Origin: Microbacterium bovistercoris
Lineage (GTDB): Bacteria > Actinomycetota > Actinomycetes > Actinomycetales > Microbacteriaceae
Length of the DNA: 64,000 nucleotides
Assembly: GCF_003387575.1 (NCBI RefSeq)
Contig: NZ_QUAB01000015.1
Location: forward strand, 77,365 to 141,364
Direction of reading: 5' to 3'
In this document: piece by piece, positions 19,352 through 29,286 of the stretch
Layout: each line of letters opens with the position of its first letter
How positions within the stretch are numbered: position 1 is the stretch's first letter
Translations under genes and position numbers: made by a program
The notes under the pieces: model-generated
What the model was told of the DNA's origin: nothing
Databases searched by the model: none
What the model saw: only the letters and a program-made list of their open reading frames with translations

Positions 19352-20983
19352 TTACTCGGCGGCCTTCGTGACTTCGTACAGGATCGGCCAGGTGTCCCAG
19401 CCGAACTGCACGTTCTCGACGTCCTCGCCCCACGCGCCCATGGCGTTGGTGTACCACAGCGGGATGGCGGGGAGGTCCTCGAACAGGATGGTCTGGGCCT
19501 CCTGGAACTTCTTGATGCCCTCCTCCACGTCGGAGGCGGAGAGGCCCTCGTCCAGCAGAGCGTCGAACTCGGCGCTGGAGTAGTCACCGTCGTTCGAACC
19601 GGCGCCGGTGCCGTAGATCGGCCCGAGACCGTTGAACATCGACGGGTAGTCGAACTGCCATCCGGCGCGGAAGGCGGTGGTCGACTTGCGCTCGGTGATC
19701 AGCGTGCGGTGCTCGGCGAAGGTCGGGATCGGCTTGCCGGCCGCCTCGATGCCGAGGTTGTTCTTGATCTGGTTGGCGACAGCGTCGACCCAGCCCTGGT
19801 TGGGGCCGTCGGCGTTGTACTGGATCTCGAACTTGCCGGTCCACGGGGCGATGGCGTCGGCCTCGGCCCACAGCTCCTTCGCCTTGTCGGCGTCGAACTC
19901 CAGAACCTCGGAGCCGGGGATCTCCTCGGAGTATCCGTCGATCACCGGGGAGGTGAAGTCCTTGGCCGGGGTGCGGGTGCCGTTGAAGACCACGTCGGTG
20001 ATCTCCTTGCGGTCGATCGCGTGCGAGATCGCAGCACGACGGAGCGCGCCTTCCTCACCGCTGAAGTGCTCAAGGCGGTCCGGGATCGTGATCGTCGCGT
20101 TGGCGGCCGCCGGCTGGTTCACCGTGCGACCCTCGAAGTCGCTCTCGAAGGTCTGCAGCGCGCTGTCCGGGATCTCCTGGATGATGTCGAGCTCGCCACC
20201 CTGCAGGTCGGCGTATGCGGCATCGGTGGTCGCGTACAGGATCATGTCCACGCCGCCGTTCTTCGGCGCGCGAGGGCCGTCGTACTCGTCGTTCTTGACG
20301 AGGTCGATGCGCTCGTTGTGCTTCCAGGCGCCCTCGCCGTCGAACATGTAGGGTCCGTTGCCGACCGGGTTCTCACCGAAGGCCTTGAGGTCGGCCCAGG
20401 CCGACTTGGGCAGCGGGAAGAAGGCGGTGTAGCCGAGACGGAGCGGGAAGTCCGACTCGGGCTGCTTCAGCTTGACGGTGAAAGTGGTCTCGTCGACGAC
20501 CTTCAGCCCCGAGAGCTCCGGGACGTTCTCGTCGTACGAGAAGCCCTCGATCGACTCGAAGAAGTAGCTCGACAGCTGTGCGTTATCGAGTGCGGCGCCG
20601 TAGTTCCACGCCGTCACGAACGACTCCGCGTCGACCGGGTCGCCGTTGGTGAAGGTCAGGCCGGGCTTGATCTTGATGGTGTAGTTCTGCGAGTCCTCGG
20701 TCTCGATCGACTCGGCGACGTCGTTGTGCACGGCGCCTTCCGCGTCGTAGTAAACCAGGCCCGCGAAGATGCTCTGGATGACCAGACCGCCGCCGACCTC
20801 GTTGGTGTTGGTCGGGATGAGCGGGTTCTGCGGCTCGATGTTGTTGACCGTGATGACGGCCTTCGGGTCGCCCGCCGGCTCCGACTTCTCGGGTTCGTTG
20901 CCGCCTGACGAGCATCCGGCGAGAGCGAGTACACCCGCCGTCAGCAGTGCCGCACTAGCGAGTGCGATCTTGTTGCGCTTCAC
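19352..20983 (-). CDS. Oligopeptide-binding lipoprotein (DppA/OppA-like)
   Basis: This SBP family 5 protein (543 aa) binds peptides outside the cell. Its lipobox is LALAGC followed by SSGG (about residue 22-27), after a basic start and a hydrophobic stretch. Mature features include YNYAAALDN-like motifs and FAEHRTLITERKS near the end. The GTG at 20981-20983 has AGGAGG upstream; the frame is open to 21043 without family similarity. The neighbouring genes supply the complete transporter. Confidence 0.9.
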   Translation of the reverse strand: MKRNKIALASAALLTAGVLALAGCSSGGNEPEKSEPAGDPKAVITVNNIEPQNPLIPTNTNEVGGGLVIQSIFAGLVYYDAEGAVHNDVAESIETEDSQNYTIKIKPGLTFTNGDPVDAESFVTAWNYGAALDNAQLSSYFFESIEGFSYDENVPELSGLKVVDETTFTVKLKQPESDFPLRLGYTAFFPLPKSAWADLKAFGENPVGNGPYMFDGEGAWKHNERIDLVKNDEYDGPRAPKNGGVDMILYATTDAAYADLQGGELDIIQEIPDSALQTFESDFEGRTVNQPAAANATITIPDRLEHFSGEEGALRRAAISHAIDRKEITDVVFNGTRTPAKDFTSPVIDGYSEEIPGSEVLEFDADKAKELWAEADAIAPWTGKFEIQYNADGPNQGWVDAVANQIKNNLGIEAAGKPIPTFAEHRTLITERKSTTAFRAGWQFDYPSMFNGLGPIYGTGAGSNDGDYSSAEFDALLDEGLSASDVEEGIKKFQEAQTILFEDLPAIPLWYTNAMGAWGEDVENVQFGWDTWPILYEVTKAAE

Positions 20984-21011
20984 TTGTGTCCTCCTATGGA
21001 CGTAGAGCGGT

Positions 21012-21048
21012 CCGTGTTCAGCCTCGAACACGGCATTGCGCAATTCTA
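21012..21048 (-). promoter_or_regulatory. Promoter and leader hairpin of the oligopeptide operon
   Basis: TAGAAT (minus strand, 21043-21048) is a good -10. Between it and the ribosome site an 8-bp inverted repeat, CCGTGTTC-N6-GAACACGG (21012-21033), could be an operator or RNA hairpin. Confidence 0.45.
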
Positions 21049-21094
21049 CGTTCCCGCGGGTCGCTTCGACGACAACTGTTATCCACCCTTAACC

Positions 21095-21133
21095 GAATTC
21101 CGCCCCGTCGCGCAGGGCGACGGGGCGGAATTC
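21095..21133. terminator. Terminator of the gcv operon
   Basis: A 17-bp perfect stem (21095-21111 with 21117-21133) flanked by GAATTC lies 20 bases past the gcvP stop. Confidence 0.85.
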
Positions 21134-21152
21134 CGGCACGGATGCCGGAGGA

Positions 21153-24035
21153 TCAGGCGAAGGCCTCGATCGGCGGGCACGCGCACACGAGGTTGCGGTC
21201 GCCCCAGGCGTTGTCGATCCGGCGCACCGGCGGCCAGTACTTGGTCGTGATCTGCGCGTGCACCGGGTACGCCGCCTGCTCACGGGTGTAGGCGTGCGCC
21301 CACTCCCCCGCGATCAGCGACACGGCGGTGTGCGGCGCGTTCACCAGCGGGTTGTCGTCGGCGGGCCAGGTGCCCGCCGCCACGGCATCCGCCTCGGCCT
21401 TGATCATGATCATGGCCTCGATGAACCGCTCCAGCTCGCCCAGGTCCTCGGACTCCGTCGGCTCGACCATCAGCGTCCCCGCGACCGGGAACGACATGGT
21501 CGGCGCGTGGAAGCCGTAGTCGATGAGCCGCTTGGCGACGTCGTCGACGGTGATGCCGGTGGCCTCCTTGAGCGGACGCAGGTCCAGGATGCACTCGTGC
21601 GCGACGCGGCCGTTCTCGCCGGTGTACAGCACCGGGTAGTGGTCGGCCAGGCGCGCGGCGATGTAGTTCGCCGAGAGCACCGCGGCAGCGGTCGCCTCGC
21701 GCAGGCCTGCCGCACCCATCATCCGCACGTACGCCCACGAGATCGGCAGCACGCCGGCCGAGCCGTAAGGCGCGCCGGAGACCGGACCGCCGTCGAAGAC
21801 GTACCCGCCCGCGTGCTCGGTCTTCTGCGCCTGCGGATGCCCGGGCAGGTGCGGCGCGAGATGCGCCTTGGCCGCCACCGGGCCGATGCCGGGGCCGCCG
21901 CCGCCGTGCGGGATCGCGAACGTCTTGTGCAGGTTGAGGTGAGAGACGTCGCCGCCCAGGTCGCCGAACCGGGCGTAGCCCAGCAGTGCGTTGAGGTTGG
22001 CGCCGTCGACGTACACCTGACCGCCGGCCTCGTGCACGGCCGCCGTGATGTCGGTGACCTGCTCCTCGTACACGCCGTGCGTGGACGGGTAGGTGATCAT
22101 CAGCGCGGCGAGCGCGTCGGCGTTCGCGGCGATCTTCGCGCGCAGGTCGTCCAGGTCGACGTTGCCGAGCTCGTCGGTGGCCACGACGACCACCTTCATC
22201 CCGGCGAGCACGGCGGATGCCGCGTTCGTGCCATGCGCCGACGACGGGATCAGGCAGACGTCACGGTGCACGTCGCCGTTCGCGTGGTGGTAGCCGCGGA
22301 TCGCGAGCAGACCGGCGAGCTCGCCCTGCGAGCCGGCGTTCGGCTGCAGCGAGACCGCGTCGTAGCCGGTCACCTCGGCGAGCCACGCCTCGAGCTGGTC
22401 GATCATCTCGAGCGAGCCCTGCACGTCCTCGCGCGGGGCGAAGGGGTGCAGCTGGGCGAACTCGGGCCAGGTGATCGCCGCCATCTCGGTCGCGGCGTTG
22501 AGCTTCATCGTGCAGGACCCCAGCGGGATCATGCCGCGGTCGAGCGCGTAGTCGCGGTCGGCGAGCTGCTTGAGATAGCGCATCATGGCGGTCTCGGAGC
22601 GGTGCGCGTGGAAGACCGGGTGCGTGAGGTAGTCGTCGGTGCGACGCAGAGCGCCCGGGAGGGCGTTCGCTCCGGTGAAGACGATGCTCTTCGGCTCGTC
22701 GGCGCTCTTGCCCGTGAACGCCCGGATCACGAGATCGAGGTCCTCGGAGGTCGTGGTCTCATCCACCGAGACGCCGACGGCGTCGGGGCCGGCGAGGTGC
22801 AGCAGGATGCCGGCCTCGTGTCCGCGCGCGACGACTGCCGCGGCATCCGTCGTCCGCACCAGCACCGTGTCGAAGAACGCGTCGTGCACGATCTCGGCAC
22901 CCGCGGCGACCAGGCGGTCGCGCAGCAGCGCGGCCTTGGCCGCGACCTCGCCGGCGATCGCCTTGAGCCCGTCCGGCCCGTGGTAGACGGCGTACATCGA
23001 GGCGATCACGGCCAGCAGCACCTGGGCGGTGCAGATGTTCGAGGTCGCCTTCTCACGGCGGATGTGCTGCTCACGGGTCTGCAGTGCCAGGCGATACGCG
23101 GGGTAGCCCGAGGCGTCCTGCGAGACGCCGACCAGGCGGCCCGGCAGCTGCCGCTCGAGTCCTGCGCGCACGGCCATGTAGCCGGCGTGCGGTCCGCCGA
23201 AGGCCATCGGCACGCCGAAGCGCTGCGTCGTGCCCACCGCCACGTCGGCGCCCAGAGAACCGGGCGAGCGCAGCAGGGTCAGCGCGAGCAGGTCGGCCGC
23301 GACGACGGCGAGGCCGCCGGCGACGTGCGCGGCGTCGATCACGGCGCTCGGGTCGGCGACCCGGCCGGATGCTCCGGGGTACTGCACGAACACGCCGAAT
23401 AGCTCCTCGGGCAGCTCCTCGCCGGCGGCGAAGTCGCGCTCGACCAGCTCGATGCCGACGGCGTCGGCCCGGGTGTACAGCAGCGCCTTGGTCTGCGGCA
23501 GGGCGTCGGCGTCGACGACGAAGACCGAGGACTTCGACTTCGAGGCGCGACGCGCCAGCAGCATGCCCTCGGCCACCGCGGTGGACTCGTCGAGCATCGA
23601 CGCGTTGGCGGTCGACAGCCCGGTGAGATCGGACACCATGGTCTGGAAGTTGATCAGCGCCTCCAGGCGGCCCTGCGAGATCTCCGGCTGGTACGGCGTG
23701 TAGGCCGTGTACCAGGACGGGTTCTCCAGCACGTTGCGCTGGATCACGCTCGGGGTGATCGTGCCGTAGTAGCCCAGCCCGATCATGGCGCGGTTCACGG
23801 TGTTGCGGCTCGCGAGGGCTCGCAGCTCGGCGAGAGCCTCGGCCTCGGTGGCGGCGACCGGGATGACGGAGTCGGCGGCGGGCTCGGTGAAGATGGTGCC
23901 GGGCACCGCCTGGCGCATCAGGACGTCGATCGGGTCCTGGGTCGCTGAGCCTGTCGAAGTGACGCCGAGGGCATCGAGCATGCGCCCCCGGTCACCGGCA
24001 TCCGGCCCGATGTGGCGATCGGCGAACGAGACCAT
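21153..24035 (-). CDS. gcvP: Glycine dehydrogenase (aminomethyl-transferring), P protein
   Basis: This 960-residue enzyme decarboxylates glycine and passes the aminomethyl group to lipoyl-GcvH. It is the fused one-chain P protein. The PLP lysine is in [18 protein letters not shown] (Lys704). FADRHIGP is the expected N-terminus. After MLDALG the frame carries about nine extra residues (TSTGSATQD), which are encoded by a short dispersed repeat. The ATG shares one base with the gcvH stop (TGATG). Confidence 0.95.
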   Translation of the reverse strand: MVSFADRHIGPDAGDRGRMLDALGVTSTGSATQDPIDVLMRQAVPGTIFTEPAADSVIPVAATEAEALAELRALASRNTVNRAMIGLGYYGTITPSVIQRNVLENPSWYTAYTPYQPEISQGRLEALINFQTMVSDLTGLSTANASMLDESTAVAEGMLLARRASKSKSSVFVVDADALPQTKALLYTRADAVGIELVERDFAAGEELPEELFGVFVQYPGASGRVADPSAVIDAAHVAGGLAVVAADLLALTLLRSPGSLGADVAVGTTQRFGVPMAFGGPHAGYMAVRAGLERQLPGRLVGVSQDASGYPAYRLALQTREQHIRREKATSNICTAQVLLAVIASMYAVYHGPDGLKAIAGEVAAKAALLRDRLVAAGAEIVHDAFFDTVLVRTTDAAAVVARGHEAGILLHLAGPDAVGVSVDETTTSEDLDLVIRAFTGKSADEPKSIVFTGANALPGALRRTDDYLTHPVFHAHRSETAMMRYLKQLADRDYALDRGMIPLGSCTMKLNAATEMAAITWPEFAQLHPFAPREDVQGSLEMIDQLEAWLAEVTGYDAVSLQPNAGSQGELAGLLAIRGYHHANGDVHRDVCLIPSSAHGTNAASAVLAGMKVVVVATDELGNVDLDDLRAKIAANADALAALMITYPSTHGVYEEQVTDITAAVHEAGGQVYVDGANLNALLGYARFGDLGGDVSHLNLHKTFAIPHGGGGPGIGPVAAKAHLAPHLPGHPQAQKTEHAGGYVFDGGPVSGAPYGSAGVLPISWAYVRMMGAAGLREATAAAVLSANYIAARLADHYPVLYTGENGRVAHECILDLRPLKEATGITVDDVAKRLIDYGFHAPTMSFPVAGTLMVEPTESEDLGELERFIEAMIMIKAEADAVAAGTWPADDNPLVNAPHTAVSLIAGEWAHAYTREQAAYPVHAQITTKYWPPVRRIDNAWGDRNLVCACPPIEAFA
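23941..23962. repeat. Short dispersed repeat inside gcvP
   Basis: GCTGAGCCTGTCGAAGTG, the same word as in the glycine riboswitch element (see 25627-25645), is read through in the gcvP N-terminus. It adds residues not expected in the family. Confidence 0.6.
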
Positions 24036-24412
24036 CAGGCCCCCGTGATCGCGACGTAGCCGTCGCGGTCGAGCAGGCCATCGGTGGCGCCGTCAGCCAC
24101 CTCGACCTTGATCAGCCAGGCACCCTCGAAGGGCTCGGAGTTCAGCAGAGCCGGGTCGTCGACGACGGCGTCGTTGATCTCGGTGACGGTGCCTGCGACG
24201 GGTGCGTAGAGCTCGGAGACCGACTTGGTCGACTCGGCCTCGCCGAACACGTCGCCGCGGCTCAGTTCGGTGCCCACGGCGGGCAGCTCGACGAAGACGA
24301 TGTCGCCGAGGGCGTCAGCGGCGAAGTCGGTGATGCCGACGGTCGCGACGGCGCCCTCGAGGGCGACCCACTCGTGCTCTTCGCTGTACTTGAGGGTGGT
24401 CAGATCGGTCAT
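24035..24412 (-). CDS. gcvH: Glycine cleavage system H protein
   Basis: The 125-residue lipoyl carrier swings the aminomethyl intermediate between P, T and L proteins. The lipoylation site is [15 protein letters not shown] (Lys63). Length and beta-barrel pattern are normal. The start overlaps the gcvT stop (ATGA), and the stop overlaps the gcvP start, so the three genes are one translationally coupled unit. Confidence 0.96.
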   Translation of the reverse strand: MTDLTTLKYSEEHEWVALEGAVATVGITDFAADALGDIVFVELPAVGTELSRGDVFGEAESTKSVSELYAPVAGTVTEINDAVVDDPALLNSEPFEGAWLIKVEVADGATDGLLDRDGYVAITGA

Positions 24413-25542
24413 TTCGTCCTCCGGTAGAAAGGCAGTGCGGTCACGGTCGCGGGGATCTTCGTCCCGCGCACATCCAGGAATAGCGGGGTTTCGCCCGCCG
24501 CGTAAGAGGGGGCGACGAACGCCATGGCGATCGGATGCCCGAGGGTCGGGCTCAGGGCGCCGCTGGTGATCTCGCCGACGGCGGTGCCGTCCTCGAGCAC
24601 GATCGCGTAGCCGGCGCGGCCGGCACGACGGCCCTCCGCGGCGAGGCCGATCAGCACCGGAGCATCCGCCGCCGGCTCCACGGCGTCCTTGCCGACGAAG
24701 CGCTCCTTCGCGGTGACGACCACGCGGCCGAGCCCGGCCTGCGCGGGCTTGGTCTGGCGGTTCAGCTCGTGGCCGTACAGCGGCATGCCCGCCTCGAGGC
24801 GCAGAGTGTCGCGCGCGGCGAGGCCGGCGGGGACGAGCCCGAGGGGCTCGCCGGCGGCGAGCACGGCGTCCCAGAGCGACTCGGCGTCGGCGGCCGCGAC
24901 CATCAGCTCGAAGCCGTCCTCACCGGTGTAGCCGGTGCGGGCGACCAGCACGGGCTTGCCGGCGAACGTGGCGCTCGCCCAGGCGTAGTACTTCTGCTCC
25001 TCCCAGGCGACGCTGACGTCGTCGAGACCGGCGATCGCGGACACGATCGCCTCGGCCTGCGGGCCCTGCACGGCGATCAGCGCGTAGTCGTCGGAGACGT
25101 CGGTCACAGCGACCTCGCCCTTCGTCTCGCTCCGCTCGCTCAGGAACCGGTCCACGCGCGCCGAGAGCGCCTCGGCGACGAACTCGCGGTTGCCGGCATT
25201 CGAGATGATCAGATACTCGTCGTCCTTCAGGCGGTACACGATGACGTCGTCGATGATGCCGCCGTCCTCGGCGAGCAGCAGCGAGTACTTCGCCTTGCCG
25301 ATCGCCAGGGCGGACAGCCGCCCGGCGAGCACGTAGTCGAGGTACTCCCCCGCCTGCGCGCCGACGATCGTGAACTCGGCCATGTGCGAGATGTCGAAGA
25401 CACCGGCGGCCTGGCGCACGGCGTGGTGCTCGGCGAGGTCCGACGTGTAGCGCACCGGCATCTGCCAGCCGCCGAAGTCGGTGAAGGATGCCCCCAGCGC
25501 CTCGTGGCGCGAGCGAAGGGGGGTGTAGCGGGCGTCGGTCAT
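24409..25542 (-). CDS. gcvT: Aminomethyltransferase, T protein of glycine cleavage
   Basis: The 377-residue enzyme releases ammonia from the H-protein intermediate and makes methylene-tetrahydrofolate. Family segments seen are [37 protein letters not shown] and [11 protein letters not shown]. The ATG at 25542 follows GGGAGAACTC. Within the central part, SERSETKGE (about residues 134-142) is encoded by a short dispersed repeat (25119-25144) and is probably an in-frame insertion. Translation follows the tandem glycine riboswitch. Confidence 0.95.
   Translation of the reverse strand: MTDARYTPLRSRHEALGASFTDFGGWQMPVRYTSDLAEHHAVRQAAGVFDISHMAEFTIVGAQAGEYLDYVLAGRLSALAIGKAKYSLLLAEDGGIIDDVIVYRLKDDEYLIISNAGNREFVAEALSARVDRFLSERSETKGEVAVTDVSDDYALIAVQGPQAEAIVSAIAGLDDVSVAWEEQKYYAWASATFAGKPVLVARTGYTGEDGFELMVAAADAESLWDAVLAAGEPLGLVPAGLAARDTLRLEAGMPLYGHELNRQTKPAQAGLGRVVVTAKERFVGKDAVEPAADAPVLIGLAAEGRRAGRAGYAIVLEDGTAVGEITSGALSPTLGHPIAMAFVAPSYAAGETPLFLDVRGTKIPATVTALPFYRRTK
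25119..25144. repeat. Short dispersed repeat inside gcvT
   Basis: CCTTCGTCTCGCTCCGCTCG and the following bases form a partly palindromic word (CGAGC-GGAGCGAG on the other strand) of the kind seen scattered in Microbacteriaceae genomes. It is read here as SERSETKGE. Confidence 0.45.
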
Positions 25543-25590
25543 GAGTTCTCCCGTTGTCGGGCGGCACGGCGGATCACCGTGTCCTGCGAA

Positions 25591-25795
25591 CTCCCCCTCT
25601 GTCATGGGCCTGAGAGCTTCACCCTGCCCTTCGACAGGCTCAGGGAGCCAGAAGGGGTGCGGGGCTTTCACCGTCGGCGGATGCGTGTGCATCGCTTTTC
25701 AGAGTGGCCGGACGCGGGCGGTGGGGGTACCTGAGAGATTGGCGGGGAGGCTTGCTCCTTCGGTGCCCGGCCTGCTTCACCGGGCTCTCCCGCAC
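25591..25795 (-). ncRNA. Tandem glycine riboswitch
   Basis: On the minus strand the first aptamer (about 25725-25795) has GCGGGAGAGCCCGGTGAAG, CACCGAAGGAGCAA and AATCTCTCAGGTACC. The second (about 25591-25707) has CACTCTGAAAAGC, GACGGTGAAAGC, GTGAAGCTCTCAGG and ends CATGACAGAGGGGGAG. These are the conserved blocks of the glycine aptamers. It precedes gcvT and should switch on the cleavage operon when glycine is abundant. The second aptamer contains a repeat element. Confidence 0.93.
25627..25645. repeat. Dispersed repeat element within the second glycine aptamer
   Basis: CCCTTCGACAGGCTCAGGG sits where the variable P3 arm of aptamer 2 is expected. In RNA sense it can fold with flanking bases (CACCC/GGGTG, CCTTC/GAAGG, GGCTC/GAGCC) into an extended hairpin, so the aptamer may stay functional. 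Confidence 0.6.
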
Positions 25796-25868
25796 GCGTC
25801 GTGCGGCCTGTCTTCTGTTGTGGGCACTGCTCGGGCAATCATACCGGTTCCGGATGCCCGTGATGGTG

Positions 25869-25906
25869 CCCGCCCGCGCACATCAAGGGGCCGGTGCGCG
25901 GGCGGG
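25869..25906 (-). terminator. Terminator of the sugar ABC operon
   Basis: A 13-bp perfect stem (25869-25881 with 25894-25906) and a 12-base loop lie 14 bases past the permease stop. Confidence 0.75.
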
Positions 25907-25919
25907 GGTCCATGGATGC

Positions 25920-26846
25920 TCAGCCCTTGACGGCACCCGCCACCAGCCCGCTGGTCATGCGGCCCTGGACGATGACGAAGAAGATGATCACGGGGATCGC
26001 GACGATGGCGGATGCCGCCATCACCTGTCCCCAGTTGATCGCCTCGGTCTGGCTCTGCTGCACGAAGCCGCGCAGCCAGAGCGGCAGCGTGCGGTTGTTC
26101 TCCATGATCACGAGTGCGACGGTGAACTCGTTCCAGCACTGCAGGAAGGCGAACACGCCGGTCGCGACCAGTCCCGGAGCGAGCAGCGGAAAGGTGATCC
26201 GGATGAACGCCTGTGTGCGGCTGAGACCGTCGATCATGGCAGCCTCTTCGAGCTCTGCCGGCACGCCGGCGACGAAGCCGCGCAGCATCCAGATCGTGAA
26301 CGGCACGACGGCCGCGACGTACAGGATGCTGAGTCCCAGCACGTTGCTGAGCAGACCGAGGCTGGACATCATCTTGTACTGCGCGATGAACAGACCCTCG
26401 GCGGGCAGCATCTGGATGAGCAGGATCGTCACGATGAACGTGACGCGACCCTTGAACTTGAACCGGCTGATCGCGATGGCCGCCAGGAACGCGAAGACCA
26501 GGCAGACCGCGACGGAGAGCAGCGTGACCGAGACGCTCACCCCCAGCGCCGAGAAGAACGCCGGGGTCAGCACGTTCTGGAAGTTGTTGAACGTGCCTCC
26601 GATCGGGAGGAACGTCGGGGTCCTGGACTCGAGGGTCGCCGCCGAGAGCATGGACGAGTTGATCATCCAGTACACCGGGAAGGCCCACGCCAGGGCGAGC
26701 ACGAGAGCGATCGCGCTGAGCAGCCAGGTGGATGCCCGGAACCGACGGCGCTTGCGCGGGATACGATCCGCGGGTGCGGCATCCTTGGCGGGGTGGGCGC
26801 TCCCGAGTCGTTCGGCGACGACGGCCGTGTCTGCTGCGGTGGTCAC
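25920..26846 (-). CDS. Carbohydrate ABC transporter permease (MalG type)
   Basis: The 308-residue permease has six membrane helices and the MalG EAA loop ELEEAAMIDGLSRTQAFIRI. Its C-terminal part is GRMTSGLVAGAVKG, typical of the family. It starts at GTG 26844-26846, sharing GTGA with the upstream permease stop. No ATPase gene lies in the cluster, so a shared MsiK/MalK-type ATPase encoded elsewhere is probably used, as is common in actinobacteria. Confidence 0.92.
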   Translation of the reverse strand: MTTAADTAVVAERLGSAHPAKDAAPADRIPRKRRRFRASTWLLSAIALVLALAWAFPVYWMINSSMLSAATLESRTPTFLPIGGTFNNFQNVLTPAFFSALGVSVSVTLLSVAVCLVFAFLAAIAISRFKFKGRVTFIVTILLIQMLPAEGLFIAQYKMMSSLGLLSNVLGLSILYVAAVVPFTIWMLRGFVAGVPAELEEAAMIDGLSRTQAFIRITFPLLAPGLVATGVFAFLQCWNEFTVALVIMENNRTLPLWLRGFVQQSQTEAINWGQVMAASAIVAIPVIIFFVIVQGRMTSGLVAGAVKG

Positions 26847-27796
26847 TGGGTCTCCTCCTTGATGAGGCTGCGCACGTAGAACCAGCTCAGCGCGATCGTG
26901 ATGGCGAGGACGAAGATCGACATCGCCGCTCCCCCGCCGAAGTCCATGCCGGCCACGCCGGTCTTGTAGATGTACGTGCCGAGCAGGTCGTAGTCGGTCG
27001 ACTTGGGACCGGCGTCCTGAAGCAGCGTGATCTGGGCGAACACGCGCAGGTCCCAGATCAGGTTCAGCAGCAGAACGATCGCGATCACGGGCTTGAGCAC
27101 CGGGTACATGATGTGCTGGAAGCGCTGGAAGGCGCCGGCGCCGTCGAGCTGCGCGGCCTCGAGCACCTCGCCGGAGACCTGGGTGAGGCCGGCGTAGGCG
27201 GAGAACGCCACGAACGGAACCGACATCCAGGTGATGATGATCGACGCGACGATGAAGAACAGCAGCGGCGTCGTGCCGATCCAGTTGAAGTTGCCGATGT
27301 CCACCCCGGGGATGAGGTTGATCAGGTAGTTGATCACGCCCTTGCGCCGGTCGAACAGCCAGATCCACACGGTCATGGCGGCGATCACGGGCATGGCCCA
27401 CGCCAGCAGCAGTGCGATCTGCAGAATGAACCGGAACGCCGCGGGGACCTTGGTCATCAGCAGCGCCATCAGCACGCCGACCACGACGGTGACGAAGGCG
27501 GTGACCAGGCAGAACAGCACCGACCGGAAGGTGACCTCCCAGAACGTGGGGTTCTGTGCGATGGCGATGTAGTTGTCGAACCAGACGAAGTCGGGAGCCT
27601 TGCCGCCGAGCTGCTGCAGGGCGCCGTACTTCTGGAACGAGGTGACGATCTGCCACCCGACCGGATACCCCATGCCGAGCAGGAGCACGAGCACCGCGCC
27701 GGTGATGAGTGCGTAGGGCGCCCAGTTCTTGCGGCGCTCAGGCGCCGGTGGCGCCTGCTTCGGCTGCGCCTGCGTGGGGACTGCGGTGGATGTCAT
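26843..27796 (-). CDS. Carbohydrate ABC transporter permease (MalF type)
   Basis: The 317-residue permease has a disordered Pro/Gln N-terminus, six helices and the EAA loop EVLEAAQLDGAGAFQRFQHI. It pairs with the MalG-type protein to form the channel. The ATG at 27794-27796 is chosen because the similarity starts there; the frame is open further but lies antisense or out of phase to the SBP gene. No strong ribosome site is visible. Confidence 0.9.
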   Translation of the reverse strand: MTSTAVPTQAQPKQAPPAPERRKNWAPYALITGAVLVLLLGMGYPVGWQIVTSFQKYGALQQLGGKAPDFVWFDNYIAIAQNPTFWEVTFRSVLFCLVTAFVTVVVGVLMALLMTKVPAAFRFILQIALLLAWAMPVIAAMTVWIWLFDRRKGVINYLINLIPGVDIGNFNWIGTTPLLFFIVASIIITWMSVPFVAFSAYAGLTQVSGEVLEAAQLDGAGAFQRFQHIMYPVLKPVIAIVLLLNLIWDLRVFAQITLLQDAGPKSTDYDLLGTYIYKTGVAGMDFGGGAAMSIFVLAITIALSWFYVRSLIKEETQ

Positions 27797-27839
27797 GGAA
27801 ACGCGAAACCCGTCTCTGGAAGGGGGAGATGACGACGGT

Positions 27840-27868
27840 GCGGGGGCCGGGCGACGCCCGACCCCCGC
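27840..27868 (-). terminator. Intra-operon hairpin after the sugar SBP gene
   Basis: A 12-bp stem with one mismatch (27840-27852 with 27856-27868) and a GAC loop, probably lowering permease expression relative to the SBP. Confidence 0.6.
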
Positions 27869-27876
27869 GAGAGGCA

Positions 27877-29217
27877 TCAGCCGTTGATGATGCCGTTGAT
27901 CTTGCTGTCGTACTCCTTCGCCAGGGAGGCGGTGTCGCCGCCCTCGGCGATCTTGCCGAAGAACTCCTCGAGGATCTTCTGGCCCTCGACAGCCGCCCAG
28001 CCCGGAGCAGCCGGGGTCAGCTTGGAACCCAGAGCCGAGTCGACGAGCGCCTTGGCGAACTGGTCGGTGCCGAGCTCGGCGACGTACTTCGTGTTCGCCG
28101 GGCCCAGGCCGTTCTTGGCCAGCAGGGTCTGGTAGTCCTCGGAGAAGATGATGCGCAGCAGCTCCTTGGCGCCGGCCTGCTTGGTGCTCTTCGCCGAGAT
28201 GGCCACGTTCGAACCGCCCGCGAAGACCGGTGCGACGGTGCCGGCCTCGACGCCCGGCAGCGGGAACACGCCGAAGGTGGCGTCGTTCCACTCGCGCTTC
28301 TCGTTGCCCTTGTCGTCGTCGCCCTTGTAGTCGCCGACCGACCAGTGCGCCCAGCCCGGAGCGATGATCGTCGCTGCCGTGGGGGCGGCCCCGTCCTTGT
28401 CGTTGTTGATGTTCACCCACGGGGTGGAGTCGTCCTCGGTCGCCGGAGCGTTCGAGGCGTTCTTGAACAGCTCCTGGAACTGCTTCAGACCGGTCTGCGT
28501 CTTCTCGCTCGACAGCGTGGAGACCCACTTGTCGCCGTCCTTCTCCGCGAGATCCCCGCCGTTCGCGAAGACCCAGGAGACACCGTTGCGCCAGTCCTGA
28601 CCACCGATGTAGAAGCCGGACTGGCCGGCGGTCTTCAGCTTGGCGACGTCGGCGTTGAACTCGTCGAGAGTCGAGGGGACCTCGAGGCCCGCGGCCTCCC
28701 AGATGTCCTTGCGGTAGGTGATGTAGCGCGAGCCGAAGTAGTAGGGCAGCGCGTACTGCTTGCCGTCGACCGTGCCGACGTCGACGAACGACTTCAGCAG
28801 GTCGCCGCCGCCGAGGTCCTCGTAGATGCCGCTCAGGTCGGTGAACGCACCGGCGGTGGTGAAGGTCGGCGACCAGGTGTTGCCGATCTCGGTGACGTCG
28901 GGGGTGTTCTTCGCGTCGGGCAGCTGGTTGGTCAGCTTGGTGAGCGCATCGGTCCAGTCCTGCTGCTGAATGGTCAGGGTGCCGCCGGTGGCGGCCTTGT
29001 ACTCCTTGACCAGGTAGTCGCGGGCTTCCTGCGGGGTGTCGCCACCCATGACCCAGAACGTGATGTCCTGGTTCTTCGCACCCTTGGTGTCGAAGCCGCT
29101 GGCGGCGGCTCCGGCGCCGCTGTCGCCGCCCGTCGAGCAGCCGGTCAGGGCGATCGCAAGGACCGAGGCCCCCGCGAGCGCGGTGAGCGCGAGGCTGCGC
29201 TTGCCGTTTCGGATCAT
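27877..29217 (-). CDS. Sugar-binding lipoprotein of an ABC transporter
   Basis: This SBP family 1 protein (446 aa) has a basic start, a hydrophobic stretch and the lipobox ALTGC (about residue 26). Typical segments include DITFWVMGG, GKQYALPYYFGSRYITYRKDIW and a Trp-rich ligand site (PGWAHWSVGDY). The ligand may be an amino sugar or oligosaccharide, but this is not shown by sequence. A palindromic operator overlaps its promoter, which points to induction by the sugar. Confidence 0.9.
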   Translation of the reverse strand: MIRNGKRSLALTALAGASVLAIALTGCSTGGDSGAGAAASGFDTKGAKNQDITFWVMGGDTPQEARDYLVKEYKAATGGTLTIQQQDWTDALTKLTNQLPDAKNTPDVTEIGNTWSPTFTTAGAFTDLSGIYEDLGGGDLLKSFVDVGTVDGKQYALPYYFGSRYITYRKDIWEAAGLEVPSTLDEFNADVAKLKTAGQSGFYIGGQDWRNGVSWVFANGGDLAEKDGDKWVSTLSSEKTQTGLKQFQELFKNASNAPATEDDSTPWVNINNDKDGAAPTAATIIAPGWAHWSVGDYKGDDDKGNEKREWNDATFGVFPLPGVEAGTVAPVFAGGSNVAISAKSTKQAGAKELLRIIFSEDYQTLLAKNGLGPANTKYVAELGTDQFAKALVDSALGSKLTPAAPGWAAVEGQKILEEFFGKIAEGGDTASLAKEYDSKINGIING

Positions 29218-29261
29218 TCCTGTGTTTCCTCTCGGTGCTGCACTGCAGAGATGGGTGGAGG

Positions 29262-29286
29262 TTTGTTAGGACAGTAACCTAACAAA
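29262..29286. promoter_or_regulatory. ROK/NagC-like operator
   Basis: TTTGTTAGG-N7-CCTAACAAA is a perfect 9-bp inverted repeat overlapping the -10 of the sugar SBP gene. The TTAGG/CCTAA core resembles operators of ROK-family sugar repressors; no ROK gene is in the window. Confidence 0.7.

Noticed and set aside
21258-23402. 714-residue frame antisense to gcvP
   Set aside because: Shadow frame with no domain signal; gcvP is intact on the other strand.
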